A stretch of 64,000 nucleotides of DNA from Toxotes chatareus (taxonomy: Eukaryota > Chordata > Actinopteri > Toxotidae): contig CM028901.1 in NCBI GenBank assembly GCA_016801885.1, positions 7,648,783-7,712,782 on the forward strand, read 5' to 3'. The translations under genes and the position numbers were made by a program. A model generated the notes under the pieces. That model searched no databases and was not told the DNA's origin. It was given only the letters and a program-made list of their open reading frames with translations. Positions within the stretch are counted from its first letter, which is position 1. The number at the start of each line of letters is the position of its first letter. Positions 10,691-24,282 of this stretch are shown piece by piece.

Positions 10691-13600
10691 TCCGAAAGTA
10701 ATGGGAGTGCAATGCTAAATTAACTAATTAATAGCTGTAACTTTAGATGGTATTTGAATATTTAAAAAAAGAATCCAGTCTGCTAATTGTATGATGTATG
10801 TAGATGTATGATGTATGTAGGTCATATACGGTTGGTAGGATTCAGTACTACAGGGAGAAGGACAGATGCGTTGTCACAGCAGATGTTAGTGACTTGATCC
10901 AAAGACTTGATCCAGACAGAGCAAATTTCCATTTAACATACACACATACAGAGATTTTTTTAGTTGTTTATTTAGATTCTCTCATGCGTGATGATGAGCT
11001 GTCACTACAGTTTCCAGCCTTGCTCCCACTGCCCCTGTTCTTCTGACTATCGGGCCAGAAAGGCCACGTGTGTAACACTTCCAGTGACCAGTTCTGTCAT
11101 CTTCCAACTCTGAGTAAACCTCCACCATCTTTCTAACTGTGGGACCCCTAATGGCTACTGTGGTACATGTGCACTCTGTTGTACTCTCACAGAAATACAG
11201 CTGCAATAGGCACTCACTGTTATTTTACACACTGTTGCCCAACCTTTCTTCCATGTCCCCACCCTATTTCTCAGAAGCCGTGTTGTGAGATCCTCCCTTC
11301 CTGTCCACATGGTAGAATTTGTTTATATCAATAAACACATCCCACCTTTCACAGCTGACTTTATCTATTGAAAGTAGATGTTTGAATGTGATTATGAGTA
11401 TGTACATAACTGCTGACTGCAGGAGTAGTGCAACATGCCACAAGTTTTACAGCTCAAACATTAGCAGCGAAGGTCATCACAGTGGGTAATACTGTCCATC
11501 TAGAGTACATTGCATCAATTGCATGTGTTCTCCTGGTTTTGAAAGCTGACTTCCCCATTATGCAGCAGGCAGGTGTCGGCTGTAATGTGAGCTATAGGAT
11601 ACGGTGGTGTGCTGGGTGGCGTGGGACAGGAAACTGTGGTTTTCAAATCTCTTGCCACCCTGTAGCCCCACCCTGCTGCAACCATCCTCATCTGGTTTCT
11701 GGATATCCCCATCAGGAAGATAGTTCTTTTTCAAAAATAGTACAAGATTATGTAATACTTAATGAAGTGCTGGGGGCTGTGCGTAGATATTAACTGTCAG
11801 AAATCTGCCAAGTCATGAGAGTGATTTGTGGGATGTACCATATAAATGCCGGTGCCCTCTCTGCATATTTTTGTGTCCTTTCTGTTTTCAGTTTGAAACA
11901 ATAGTAGACTGCTTGCTAAAATGACAGTTGTTGCTGGCAGATTTTTATCATCTGTAGCTGTAGCTAGCTCACTGAGCTAATGTTAGCTTCATGGATTGGT
12001 TGAAAATCCTGCCTGTGGTTAACTTTTATTTCAAGGATTAGAAGAAAGCTAGTTAACTGTGCAGGTTAACAATTGCAGCTTGTTTGAAGCAGATGCACAC
12101 AGATTAATACGGTGCTTACGTTTGTTCTTGTGGTTTTGGTTTTGGAAAGATTGGAAAAAGAGGCAGCACCTTTCAAACTCCTGACAACTAAAGCTGGCTT
12201 GTTGTTTGGAGCAGAGCATTAGCGATCAGTTAAACCGCCTGATACAAATCCATGAATGAAGCTGCTTTTATGAGCTCATCCTCCATATTGTCTTGAGTAC
12301 ATCAGTTTAAATTTGATACTGAGGGTCACAGAGACAAATGCACCGATAAGGCTGTGGTCTGATGATTCATTTGGTTGAGTGCTTCAGCTCCCTGTTATCT
12401 CTTTCCTCCAGGTGTGGCCGGGAGCAGCAGGGCACAGCATGGGCACTGCCGTCTATGCCGTGCCAGTCTGCACAGCTGGTGTGCAGTGGCTATATTGCTG
12501 CCATTGTCTGATGCCCTCTGTGCACTCTGGGACAGAGACAGAAAGGCAAAGAGTGAATGAGCGAGAGAAAAGGATCCAATTGTGGAACAGAGAAAGACAA
12601 AATACAATAGCGACAGGGAGAGACAGGGAGAGAGCACAGAAATAGAAATTGGTGGCAGCACTGAAGGAGTTGTAGGCTTCACACTGACAAGGAGGCGTCT
12701 GCTTGGATTATCCTTTGAAATAATGCACCGCAGAGTCAGGACTTACAACCATATAAAGATGAAAAGATATCGATATGCTTTCAGTAGGTATATGTACCAG
12801 TTTGTCTCCTCCAGTTTTACTTTGGCTTTTTATTAACATAACTTTGGCTTTCTCCTCACCATGCTTCCTCACACACACTGAACCAGGCAGTATATTCAAA
12901 CAATAACCAATTGGATGTTTGTCCAGGTGGAGCTCAGTTTGTTTACATGGTTTGCCTGAATGATGTGAGAGTGGATGCTGCTAAGAAACTGGGAGGTTTG
13001 AACTGAAATAGTTCGGGGCTCATTTGTTAGTTCATACATTCTGATGCTCTCTTGTTTGCACAGACTAATTTTCTGGTATAATACCTCTGACTCTGGTTAT
13101 TCATGAGGCATTTCAATCAGCGGTTTGTACTGATTACACTGGGTTTTATGCAGATGCTTTCAGTTTTAGTCATTCTACCCACTCTCAGCTCTGAGATTTG
13201 GATAAAAGAGATTTTTCCTGCTTGTGTCTTTGGTGTGATTATGACTGACTATCATGAACTGTTCCAGCTTTTGTGAAAGTAGCATCAAGGTCCTCTCTGT
13301 GATTTCTAGTTTTCGTTGTAGAGACATTGCAGGGAGCTGGTGCACATGTGGGCCTGTGTGTGTGTATGTCTACATGCATGAGTATATGTGAGGTGGGCTA
13401 CAGTACGGTACATTATGGTTGTCTTCCATCAGACATATGAAGCCATAATGTGTTGTGCACACACACACTAACTCACACGCGTGCACCTCGAATGAATCAG
13501 AGAGTGCCATGGCAAATTGGATTTACCACGCAATGCCCTCATTATTGTTACCAGGGTAACCAGGCACCCCTTCGCAATCATCCCATTTTGTCATCCTTCT

Positions 13601-16216
13601 TAGAGGGAGAGAAAAACAGGCAGTGGCCTGGGTGGAGGGAGCAGAGTGGGAACGATAGGAGACAAGATGCCCAGAGAGGTCTCTTTTTACCCGCTTCTGT
13701 TTTTCTTATGTCTTCCAGCCTTCATCCTCTCTGACTCTCGCAGTAGTCTGTGGGAATCATCAAAGGTGAGTTGATCTGAGGAGTCCTTGCACCATTTTCC
13801 AAAAAGGACATTGTATTTCTGTCCTTTCTCTTTCCCGTCACCCCACACCCGTACCTCTCTGCCATGGTTTGGCAGAGGAAGTCACGCTGACATCAAGAAC
13901 TTTTTTGAGTAGTTTTCTCATCTGTCTCCTGCTTAAACTTCCTCCCTTATACTCTTCATGTGTTTGATATCTCTGAGCTGTCTTGGCCTGGGGTGACATG
14001 CTGTTGTAGTGTGCACTTACTCAAGTTCCCTATACTCGGAAATCCAGTTTCCACAGGATTTATGAATTGGCTTTTTGTGTAGCAACAATATCCTGTGTGT
14101 ATCCTCCTCTCTTTATTCAGGCTTGTAGCTTTTATTGTGTCATTGCCTGTTTGATTGTTTATATTTGTATACATGTTCTGTAATTCTTTAACTGAAAAGT
14201 GTTTCACAGACAGCAATTCAACATGACAAATCTAATTTAGATCTAAACTTAATATAAAATGCAAGAAATAAAATTCTGGTGGGAAATTTAACCTATTTAT
14301 CTCTTTTTGGTTGGACTAAAGCTCAAATTTTAATATACAGAGTGGAAAAAAAACTTACATAGCCTATTAAATATCCAGCACTTGTTTCTTATTTCTAGTA
14401 TTAGAAATGTTGCTGGGAACCTCACGATACCAGAAAAAAAAATAAACAGGACATGAACTCAGTGACCTCAATGGTAGCTTCAGCCCTGAAGTGCAAAAAA
14501 TAACATAAATGACCCAAATCTTGTTGTGAACACTGATGTCAGTTCAAACACAACCATACAGAGCAGGCCTAACTCTTTTCTAAACCAAGTTATCTGACAA
14601 ACGGACGCATACTTTTGATGTGTAATCAGGAGGAGGATTTACAAAAAGAACACTATGATCTGAATTAGCTGTGAAACTTATCATCAGTTGCAAGAAGTGA
14701 TTGATTGACTTTGATGTATGCCGAGATGCTGTGAAGTCTTTCAGTCGAGCAAGAAAAAAAAAGACAACGCATAATGTTAGTACCTAAATGTATATGTTTC
14801 TAATGCAAGGATTCTGTTGTTTGATGCTAATAACCTTCTCTAGTTTTCTTGTAATTTGTGGCCATTGGAGCATCTGTGCAAGAGGCTGCACACTTGCAAA
14901 TTAGCTAGCACCATAAAATTAGCCTGGATGCTAATGAGCTGCTGCTTCCATGCTAATGACTGATATTTTAGTCCACAGTAACAGGCGGCGCACTGATGCA
15001 TATTGTCAGGACCAGAAGAGCGAGTGTGTAGGAGGCTGAAGCCACCTATTCAGCCTCCTGGGATACTCATCATCTGGCTCGATTCAGATGCCAAAGAGCT
15101 CCATTGTTTGACCCCATTCAAACAACACCATTGTACCAAGCGGGTCTGATTGTGCTACTCTTTGCAACGTTGGAGTAACAGCCATGTCTGTGGTGTGTGT
15201 GTGTGTGCTCGTCTGCCTGTGTTGTGCTTTGGTGGCATTGTGAGTGAATGCTCAGTATTATTATATGGACGTTTGTGTGTGTGTGTGTGTGTGCGCGCGT
15301 GGCATTGTGTGTTAGCATCCCAGCAGCATGCGTTTGCATTTCCCGAAGCAGGGGGTTTTCTCTGCTGGTGACAACAATGTACCCAGTCATTGAAATGCAG
15401 CAGGGTAAATACAGCCCAAACGTGACCCCGTTTTCTGGCACTGCTGCCTGTAAAGTAGCTCATGGTCAGAAGCTGCAGCTGAGTGAATGTCTCGGATTTG
15501 GAACTTTTCATAAATGCATGTACTACTTTAGCTCTGGGTTTAATCGCAGAAATGTTTTGCACATAAATCATGATACAGTCACCAGAACATGATGATTATA
15601 ACAGTGAACAGATGGGAGTGGGATGTATCTGCATAAGACAGTGGGCTTTGCTTTGCCTGTGTCAGTGTTGTGTGTTTTCTGTTTACTTGCCTGTGTGACC
15701 AGTGATTTTCCTTCCCAGTGTCAGGTTTCTAGGATCACGGCATTAAGTCAAAATGTCCCTGCTGTCTGCTGTGAACCACCAGCTTTGGCTGGTGAGTATT
15801 AATTATTAACTATTTAAATAAGCATCTTCCCCATCTTTTAATGGCTCTAATTTCAAGTAGAACTTCTGGAGAAATATTACAGGGCAACGATTTGTGGGAA
15901 TAATTTCACTCAAATGGATCACCCTGCATCTCTTCGGTTCTAGATTGTTCTTTTCAACAGTTAGTTTCACCACTTTGTTTTATTTCCTGTTGCAGCTGGG
16001 AAAGTTGCTCCTTCACTTTGATCAGGAAGTTTTAAGGTGTATGTGATTTTTAAGATGCATATCGTACAGTGTTTTCTTCCACTTCTCATTTTGGCTTAGC
16101 AAAATCTGTGAATGCTGTTTCTTTCCATACTGTCAGCAGGGTGTTTTCATGTCCCACCCTGCTCTGTGTGAAACACAGTCAAAGAGACATGCCTTTTATG
16201 TGGGTCTGTCTGTGTG

Positions 16217-16220
<4 letters not shown>
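10691..16220. other. non-coding stretch
   Basis: No gene recognised. Short (GT) runs occur at about 15,195-15,210 and 15,272-15,299. A good acceptor-like tract (CTCTTTCCTCCAG at 12,400-12,412) precedes a moderately GC-rich segment, but no coding frame of known type follows. A stretch at about 14,870-15,075 has several TAAT-type cores and could be a conserved non-coding element. Confidence 0.5.

Positions 16221-16256
<36 letters not shown>
16221..16256. repeat. (GT)n microsatellite
   Basis: Uninterrupted (GT)18, read directly. Confidence 0.97.
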
Positions 16257-16259
<3 letters not shown>

Positions 16260-16274
16260 CGCTTGTGTGTTTCA

Positions 16275-16549
16275 GCTGACGATTATTTTCATTATCAGTG
16301 AATCTCTTGATTTTAAGATTTCTTCTTCTTCTTGTTTTGTCTAACCAACTGTCCAAAATCCTGAAATATTCATTTTACAATGATATAAACCAGAGAAAAG
16401 CATCATATTGAGAGAGTTTGAGAACCTGAAAGCTGTGTGTTTTGGTGTTTTTGCATGATAAATGAATGGGGATTAATTAATTATTAAAACAACTAGCGTA
16501 CTTTTCCATCAGTCAACTCATTGATTAGCGGTCTAGTTGTTTAAGCCCC
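16275..16549 (+). mobile_element. percomorph dispersed repeat, family A, copy 1
   Basis: Starts AGCTGACGATTATTTTCATT and contains TTTTGTCTAACCAACTGTCC with GATATAAACCAGAGAAAAGC. It ends with a decayed version of the ATTGATTAGCGGTCTAGTTG end. This layout matches a very common teleost repeat whose ends read GGGCTGCAACTAACGATTA and ATCGACTAATCGTTGCAGC. Other copies here are at 31,463, 35,680, 44,039, 49,530 and 51,110. The class is not assigned. Confidence 0.65.
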
Positions 16550-18569
16550 AGTTTGTTTGATTCTCCTTGATTCTGTAATGTCAATAGGCTCATATTCCAC
16601 ATGTAGGATATGAGTTTCACTAAGCGATCGGGTTGGCTCCCCTGCAAGCCTCTGCAAGTTACACCCTTCCCTGTGTAGTTCACAGAAACTTTTACATTTG
16701 TCTTTGGAGAGCCTGAAATGGCATGATACACACATTCAAATGCACACACACATTGATGAACATGCAACCACATTTTGGAAAAAATGTAAGTAGTCCAGTA
16801 AAACATGTTCAAGGGCGCCATTAGAAAATCAGAAATTTCACATTTTTGCTGCAATTTGAGTGAGTGCTTTGGTTTGTGGTGGCCAACCCAGTTCCTTGTC
16901 CTGTATTTAAAGCAGTTTTGCTTCCAGTTTTAGCCACAGTCTTGCTTCCTTCTTCGGACTGGCAGATAACATATAAACACGCCTAACTGTGGTACATTTC
17001 TCATACCATCCTCCTCAGTGATCCTCTCACCTAAGACTTTGTAAGCACAGCCGCTGACCCCTGCAAATTTCCCACAAACGTTTTTTGGTCCAGCGTAGAT
17101 GTGCTTCACATGTATTCAGAGCCGCATCCCACCTCCTGATAGATGTGATGTATTTGAATTGTCTGGACTAGCCTCAGTGAAAATGAATTTGTCTCCAAGT
17201 TCGTTCCCTTGAGCTTCAGCCTTAAAGGGAGGCTGTGGCAGGGGAAAGGAAGTCTGAAGGAAAAGTGATAATGAATTGACTTGAGGCCTACTTTCTATTT
17301 TGGTTGGGAATTGGTTTGTCTAAATGGGATGTGAGTCAGAGAAACTGCACAGTAAAGACAGATGGGGGCATGGTGTGAAAAAGAGGAAGAAAATTCTGTC
17401 TCTGGCTACTTTTTTTTCATCTAAGAATAAATTAAAGGTCAAAAAGAGACAAGACTGTCTTGTTACCAGTAATTTGGCACTGGACAAGAAATGCTTGAGA
17501 GAGACTGGTAAGGGGCCTCCTGGGATTGGTGAAAACCTCTTAAAAAGCCAGATGAAAGCTACTTCAAAGTCAAAATGTAGAATCCTCCTGCCTGTGATTG
17601 ACTAGAAAGTTTGTCATTACACATGACAAGAGTTTGGAGTTTTGTTCACGAGTTGTACCCAATTTGTTTTGGGTGTTCAGTTGTACCAGAAATCCCTCAG
17701 TGATCATGCTAAGAGTGCTACAGCTGGGGCCCTTCTACACCTAAATATCGTATACTATATGTAGCACTGTTATATAAGTGATTTATCTGGCTACCATTTC
17801 TGTTTCCCAACCGTGAAGATATTTATAATTGTGTAGATAACTGTGCAGCAGACTGGACACGTTTCACTCCAAAATGACTGCAGATTTTTCGGAGGTATCT
17901 AAAAAAAGAAAGAAGAAGTGGCGTCGAACAACCTGCAGAACTGTTTAAAGTTTGGCTCATGATCCTTAGCTGTGTGACTAAAATGTAGTCTAAAGCAAGT
18001 GTCTCAAATGTAGCAACTATGATTATGAGAGCGCTACTCCCACAATGTCTGAATCGGAGCAGGTGATTGTGTTTACTGAGCAGCACCATGGAGACTTTAA
18101 GCAGCAGCAGACGATGCCAGACGTTATCAGCGACGCAGAGGCCTCCTCAATGTGGGCCAAGTGAAAAAATAGAGGGAGCAATCAGTGTGGTCCCATGATT
18201 CCTAGTGAGCTGTGAAGGAATGACAAGTGGAGCCAACCTCACATCTCACATGCCATGCCATGTACACACACAAACACACACATTTTCACACCCCTTTTGC
18301 ATGTCCTTGCTGGCTCAAAATACAAAATCTAATTATTCCTGTTAATCACCAGACACTCCAGCTGACTCATTGCAGAGAGCCATACTGTGCATATGGATAT
18401 ACACACACACACACATGCCTGACCATCCCCTGTACATACACACACATGCGCACACTTACTCATACAAGTGCTCTCCAAACAGCACACTCTCACTTCAGCT
18501 TTACACAGGATGTTATGAAATCGGCACTGCTGCTGAAACTTGGTGAAGGTCGCTGGGAGTCCTCTCTCT

Positions 18570-18573
<4 letters not shown>
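16550..18573. other. non-coding stretch upstream of the 18.8-kb exon
   Basis: No gene recognised. Numerous short (CA) runs between 18,260 and 18,460. Confidence 0.6.

Positions 18574-18605
<32 letters not shown>
18574..18605. repeat. (CA)n microsatellite
   Basis: (CA)16, read directly; sits about 50 bases upstream of the GC-rich 5' UTR candidate. Confidence 0.95.
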
Positions 18606-18607
<2 letters not shown>

Positions 18608-18644
18608 TCACCTGGCACTTACACACTGACACACACATTCTTGT

Positions 18645-18834
18645 GCAGGGAGCTGAAGCTCAGCTCAGTCCCAGTCCTCTGCTACTCGAGCGAGGAGCCT
18701 GCCGGTGATCGGACTGTCGCCTGAAGCGAAGAGGCCGGGCCGGTGTTGATTCAATTTTACACTCCAGTCACTCTCTCTGAAGCGCCGATTAGTCAGCCGA
18801 GGGAGACAGAAAGAGAAGAAGAAGAGGAATAGTG
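18645..18834 (+). promoter_or_regulatory. candidate promoter-proximal region / 5' UTR of a ripor2 first exon
   Basis: A locally GC- and CpG-richer segment (GAGCGAGGAGCCTGCCGG, GGCCGGGCCGG, AAGCGCCGATTAG) between AT-rich flanks. It ends in a purine-rich leader (AGAGAAGAAGAAGAGG) just before the ATG at 18835. No TATA box seen, consistent with a CpG-type promoter. The transcription start cannot be placed from sequence. Confidence 0.45.
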
Positions 18835-18913
18835 ATGGCTATGACCGACATTGCAGAGGATGACCTGGATGAGATGATGCGCGAGGAAGCGGAGGATGTC
18901 TTCTACGAGGACG
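18835..18913 (+). CDS. ripor2: candidate ripor2 first coding exon, acidic N-terminus
   Basis: ATG at 18835 (G at -3, G at +4) opens 26 codons, beginning MAMTDIAEDDLDEMMREEAE and ending DVFYED; 12 of 26 residues are acidic. The exon ends after one extra base at G|GTAGGC (donor at 18914, moderate strength). The next recognised + strand exon (47390) begins with two bases that complete a Gly codon and stays open for eight codons before its own ATG. The splice therefore gives an in-frame N-terminal extension ...[16 protein letters not shown]. Phase agreement has a one-in-three chance. Together with the GC-rich leader and the open frame upstream of the internal Met, it makes an alternative ripor2 start plausible. 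Attribution to ripor2 is inference. Confidence 0.5.
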
Positions 18914-19806
18914 GTAGGCTTGCCAAGGGGTCAGTTGTGAAGTGTGAGAGTAGGCGTGGGTTTACAGGTGGGTTGCAGGGCCGAGACAACTGTTCGAAGA
19001 TTACAGCACGGTCAGACTGGTTGGTTTGTGACTTGCATTTGTGATCAGGGTTAACAAGAGGGTAAAAGTGATGGCCCTGAGGGATTTCTTAAGCTGTGTA
19101 GGTGGGGTTGTTTGCGGCATGGCTGAGTTGGCTCTGATACACACACTGATGCTAAAAAAAAATTAACAATAACTGATTTATCTTACTGCAGGGGGAGACA
19201 GGAATCTATGCCACAAGTGAAAGTCATTATGCAGTAGTTATTACATGCAGTGACTATAATTATTAGTCAGTGTGATGAATCCTTGTAATGAGAACTCCAT
19301 GCTTTTTGTCTCCACTTCCCATTTTGCAGGAGCTCTGTGCAGAGTTTGTATATCGATTTTTCAACTTTTACCCTTTTTAGAAAGCCGAGAGAGAGCTGTG
19401 CCCTCAGCAGCGTGGGCGTTCTTGTATAACAGGCAGATGTTTTTAACCAAGCATTATGCACCACAAGAGAAGCTTTTCAACATGTACTTTATGTGAGTGT
19501 TTGTTATTTTAAAACCAGCTGTAATCATAACCTACGGTCAGTCGGACCCAGGAAGAACGACGAGCGGCAGAACCATCAGTCAGCAAGACCTTACTAATGA
19601 TTATTCACAGGCAGAAAAAAAAATGGGGAAGTGCTGTCAGGTTGTGTAATAATTGAATATTGTTCATTTTGTGCAGCCATTTTAAAAGTAATTTCTGATC
19701 AGGATTGTGGCAAAACCATTATGAATAATGATGCTTCAAAGGTCGGCACAGCATTCATCATGACCTTCTGTGTATTGTATGACACTGTGTTTTAAGCTCC
19801 CTCAAC

Positions 19807-20202
19807 TTAAAGGAATAGATTAAATTTCAGGGAAAAATGTTTAATTGCCCTCTGGCATACAGTTAGATGAGAAGATCGATACCACTCTCATGTCTTTAAG
19901 ATAAATACAAAGCTACAGCAGCTGGTCAGCTTCGCTTGAAGGCTGAAAATGGAGAAAACCACTGGCCTGACTCTGTCCAACAGTAGCTAAATCCTTTTAC
20001 CAGCACCTCTAAAGTTCACTAATTAATATGTCATATTTTGTTTTTTAGTATAAGAAATAACATCTGGCCATTTGAGTCCAGGGCCAAGACACATTCAGGC
20101 ATGTGACCCCTCATAAAATGTCCAAATGTTGCACGTCATTTCCAGAATGGCAGATTTTGTTATCATTCAATAATGCCCCAAAATTTCAAACTATTCCTTT
20201 AA
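19807..20202 (+). mobile_element. MITE-like element, family C, complete copy with TTAA flanks
   Basis: Left end AGGAATAGATTAAATTT and right end AAATTTCAAACTATTCCT are inverted repeats. Both are bordered by TTAA (19,807-19,810 and 20,199-20,202). The interior carries GTTAGATGAGAAGATCGATA and ACCACTCTCATGTCT with the CAGCAGCTGGTCAGCTT motif of a repeat widespread in percomorph fishes. A TTAA duplication would fit a piggyBac-type non-autonomous element; this is inferred from the ends only. Confidence 0.65.
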
Positions 20203-23200
20203 CTCTGACTAATCTGCATCCCTCCCTCCCCTGAAACACACATCCTACTAGTAAAATGTTTAATTACACTCATTTTGAACCAGTTCACAAACACTCTCCT
20301 CAGCACTCAACCACACACACACGCTCAGAGCTCTATAACTGCTCTGCCATGTATTATCTTCTAACCTGTTCAGAGAAGTGTTTAATTGCACTTCATCTAC
20401 TTGCACCATACACACACTGTAACGCCACCGTGTTAATACGTTTTAAGACTTGGAATATCTGAGCTCCATACAGGCTTTAAGTGCCCTGCAGTAGCTCCTT
20501 AAATGACCAGTGGACAGTGAGCAGGAGGATATTCCCACATATTGCATCATTTGGTGTGTAATGTATGTTAATGCCTCCACTGACCCACTTTTGACTGAGA
20601 TGTGACGTTCTCTTTAAACAACAGAGCCAGAAGGTGCGCAGCCAGATGACTCTCTGCGGCAAGCCAGCCAATCACAGCGCAGAGATTCATGCAGGGGCAG
20701 TGTGTTTATTCATAGATGCAGCTGAAGGTTGCAGAATATGGATCACTTATATTTTCTGTTCTAATTAGCTCTTTGGATTAGGGATTGAAATTAGACTGTG
20801 CATTTTGTGTTGAATATTTAAGTGTTTCATTCTTATTGGTGCTGAATGCAAATTCACTACCACTGGCCTATTTTCTTTCTAAATCATTTCTTTCATCATT
20901 AGTAGTGGATCTGCAAATCTTTGAGCTTTTATACCCACATAATTAGAATTTAGCATTGAATGAGCTCAGTCCGAAGTATGGGATCTATTGCAGTAGTCTT
21001 ATGCAGTTCTCACTATGGGTGGGGGGGTCTTGGTCTTATGTCAAGTAATAATATTTGTGATGATGGTCAGGAAAGTGTAACAATAGTTGTAAAATGTCCA
21101 GAATAAAACACTGAGTGTAAAGATAAAGGCTAGAGGCCCTGAACCACACTATATTACCACAACTACAAACATAACCTCCATGTGGTACTGACCAGAGTAA
21201 CTGTAATAAAATGGGAGGGGATCAGACATATTTGTTCTCAGCTCTGCGCTCACAGTGACAATAGGTTGTATATGTAAATGTTTAGCTTGTCATTCATATG
21301 CTGCTGTCAGTAGCAAACTGAATTATGACTAAAGGAGTGCTACTTTTAGCCTAGCAGCAGAAGAGTGCCTGAATAGAGTTGATAGACAGAGACAAGTATA
21401 CTTTCTCCCTGCCTTTCTCTGCCTCTCATCCTCACTCACACAGTCGGTGACTCCAGTTCAGGTCGTATAAATTAGCAAAGAGCCTCGGTTAACTTTACTC
21501 CCTGGGAACAATGTGTTTTAGCTTCGTCCCCGCCTCAGTCAGTGCACCCTCATTTTAGTCAAAGCAAAAAAGCAGCTGCTTTGCAGAAACATGAAAAGGG
21601 ACTCACAGTCAGCAGATTACCTTTTTCAAGCTATGGAGTGTGGATCCAATGTGCAAATACACATTTCAGCACAATCAAATTTTATATGAACATGAAAAAC
21701 GCTAGCATGCACATAGTGTCAGGTCGATTGAATAAAGTGAAATGAGATGGCAGTTCAGTCAGATTATCAAGCTAAGGTGGAGGCAGAAATCTCAGAGACA
21801 GATCTGTCAAATACATATTTGTGACTAAATTTGTGAAAATATGTATTTTTGTTACCATACCTATCTTAGTGTGATGGATTTGACAATACAGTGGGTGATA
21901 TTTGGTTCACTAGTTAACGCATGTGGTCATCACTGAAGGTGCTAACAGTGTGCAAAAGCAAAGTATAAGAGAGTGGTGTGTCCTAGAGGAGAGCTGCAGC
22001 AGTAAGGTTTTAATGAGTAAAAATACAGTTTCAGGGTATGAGATCGATGGTGCTGTGGTCAGAATGAAGGATTGGTGTTTGGTGTCTAAATAAACCAGTG
22101 TTTGAGTAACTGGGTCAGGTCAGAAAGTATAAAGAGCTGCTTTGAGTCACAAGTGAGGAGCTCCTGGAACACCACAGGACCCAGCTGGCAGAATTCCTCG
22201 TAATACCATGAATTATATTCAGAAAAAAAACTCTTCCTTTGACATGTCAGCCTTGAGAGTCTTTTAGATGTGTTGTATGTTGGTGCTTTGCAGTTTCATG
22301 TGAACTGGACCAAGTTCCCGTCATCTGATACTGTTTGTTGTGCTGGTTTTGGAAAAAGTTTATCTGCTCCCAAGCAGGAATGTTTCATGTTGTTCTTGTT
22401 CCTTGAGCAATAGGATGCGTTTCCACTCCTCCCCTGACAACCAATTACATGACAAAACCACTAATTGCTGGGCTTAACAGCTATTGTTTGTTTTTTTGGT
22501 TGGGTTTCAGAAAACTTACTCTGGAGCAATGACATGTCAGTCACTCAGAGTTTACTGCTCCTGTCCTTACACGGATTTTTGAGAATTTTTAAGCCACCAA
22601 GATGAGGTTTAGATGCATACTTGGATAAATCCTAAAGGGAGGGGTTTGTGTAATTGTGTGAGGTGACACCTGAATGGGATTAAGGCTTTGATGTAGTGTT
22701 TTCACCTCACCAGTCTTTGCCCAACGGCTTTTCTTTAATGTTCTCGGCTTAACAGCACCTCAGATTTAAAGAGCAAACAAACAAACAAACCAGAATATGT
22801 AAAGGCGTGACACAGCATGAAGGTTTATTTTAAAGGAGGCATGTGACAATTTTAGGACTATTTTTTCACAGTACAGGGACTTTTCTTGCAACAAGTGGTA
22901 GGATAGAAGAGCATTAGTAAGGTAATCTAAGAATCAAGGACACAGAAACACTAGTATGATATAATAGAACTGAGCCACATACATTACCTGGAATGTTAGT
23001 GCTGTCAACCTGTGGCTGCTAGCTGTATTGCCAGGACTTTGTTTATAAAGTATACTCCAGCCTTTATCAGATACTCGTGGAGCTGTTTCTAACCATATGC
23101 TGTTTTTGTTTATTTGAATGGTTTTAACACTGCTGTGAACTCTTTTCCACTTAACGGACATTTAACCGACATCTGACGTGTTGGAGCATAATTAAATTAA

Positions 23201-24231
23201 CACATCTACAGTATCTTTTGCTGAAATACCTGTGTATATTAAAGTTGAGGGTTTATACACTGCAGCCACACAGTTAAATTTGAATTTAATTATATGGGGT
23301 ATGTCATAATCAAATTACAAACTCATATATGAGATCTGTGGAGATCTCATTATATTATTATTACGCTGATGACATGAAGTCTATCTCACTTCTACAGTAC
23401 AAGCTTTTAACTCTCTTGCCTGGAGGGTGAAACAGGGAACACACCCCCACCACACACACACTCACACAGGGCATTAGCATGATATACAGAGCTGCAAGAT
23501 TAGCAGCCAGGTCAGATTTCACAAATCCATTTCTCTCTCAGGCTCTTGTCTGTACATGCCTTGCATGGCAAACCCCAGGAAACAGTATCCCCGTCTGAGC
23601 CGACACGGTGCCCACCGAGGCTCAGGTTCACAGAGAGCGGAGTCCTTCTCAAACCGACTGGCTGAACTGAAACTGTCTTGGTTTGATCTTTACTCTCCTC
23701 AATAATAACCTCAAGATCAAATAGGCTCATACACGCTGAGGTTTAGGATATAAATCCTCATATCGCTAAACATGACTCCATGTTTTTCAGTAGTTCACCA
23801 AATGAGCTGCACTCCAAATATTTGCCATGATTATACCAAATTCATAAAGAGTTCTCCCAGCAGCAAAACACTGGGTTCAGTCCTGCAGTGTGGTGGTCTG
23901 GTTAGGCAACAATTCAGTCAATGTTTATTGCTGTCTGTCTACTTGGGCTTTTATATGACTCAGATACAGTGGCTCCCCCCTCCTCTCTCTGTCCATCAAA
24001 AACTGGCTTGTCTGTGATGTTATCATTTTGTGGGTGATAAAGTGATTCAGTGGAAGTGTATATCCGATATCAGAGCTGCAGTGGACATGTAGGAGAGGAA
24101 GAGCCTGGCTAGAGCCAAAGAGGTTAGAGAATGATGATAGAGGTTGGAGAATGATCTAAAAGTGACTTATATCTGTTGTAAACCTAACATAAAGACACAC
24201 AAACAAAAACATGAAATGACCTGTCCCTTTC

Positions 24232-24246
24232 TAACCTCTCTCTCTG

Positions 24247-24281
<35 letters not shown>

Positions 24282-24282
24282 A
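24232..24282. repeat. (CT)n(CA)n compound microsatellite
   Basis: CT-rich run directly joined to (CA)9-10, read directly. Confidence 0.95.

Noticed and set aside
12400..12660. Acceptor-like tract followed by a GC-richer segment
   Set aside because: No donor in a consistent frame and no similarity; possible untranslated exon, but not supportable.
23512..23730. 72-codon minus-strand frame with a natural-looking peptide
   Set aside because: Of chance length, without promoter, splice or family evidence; left as part of the intron.
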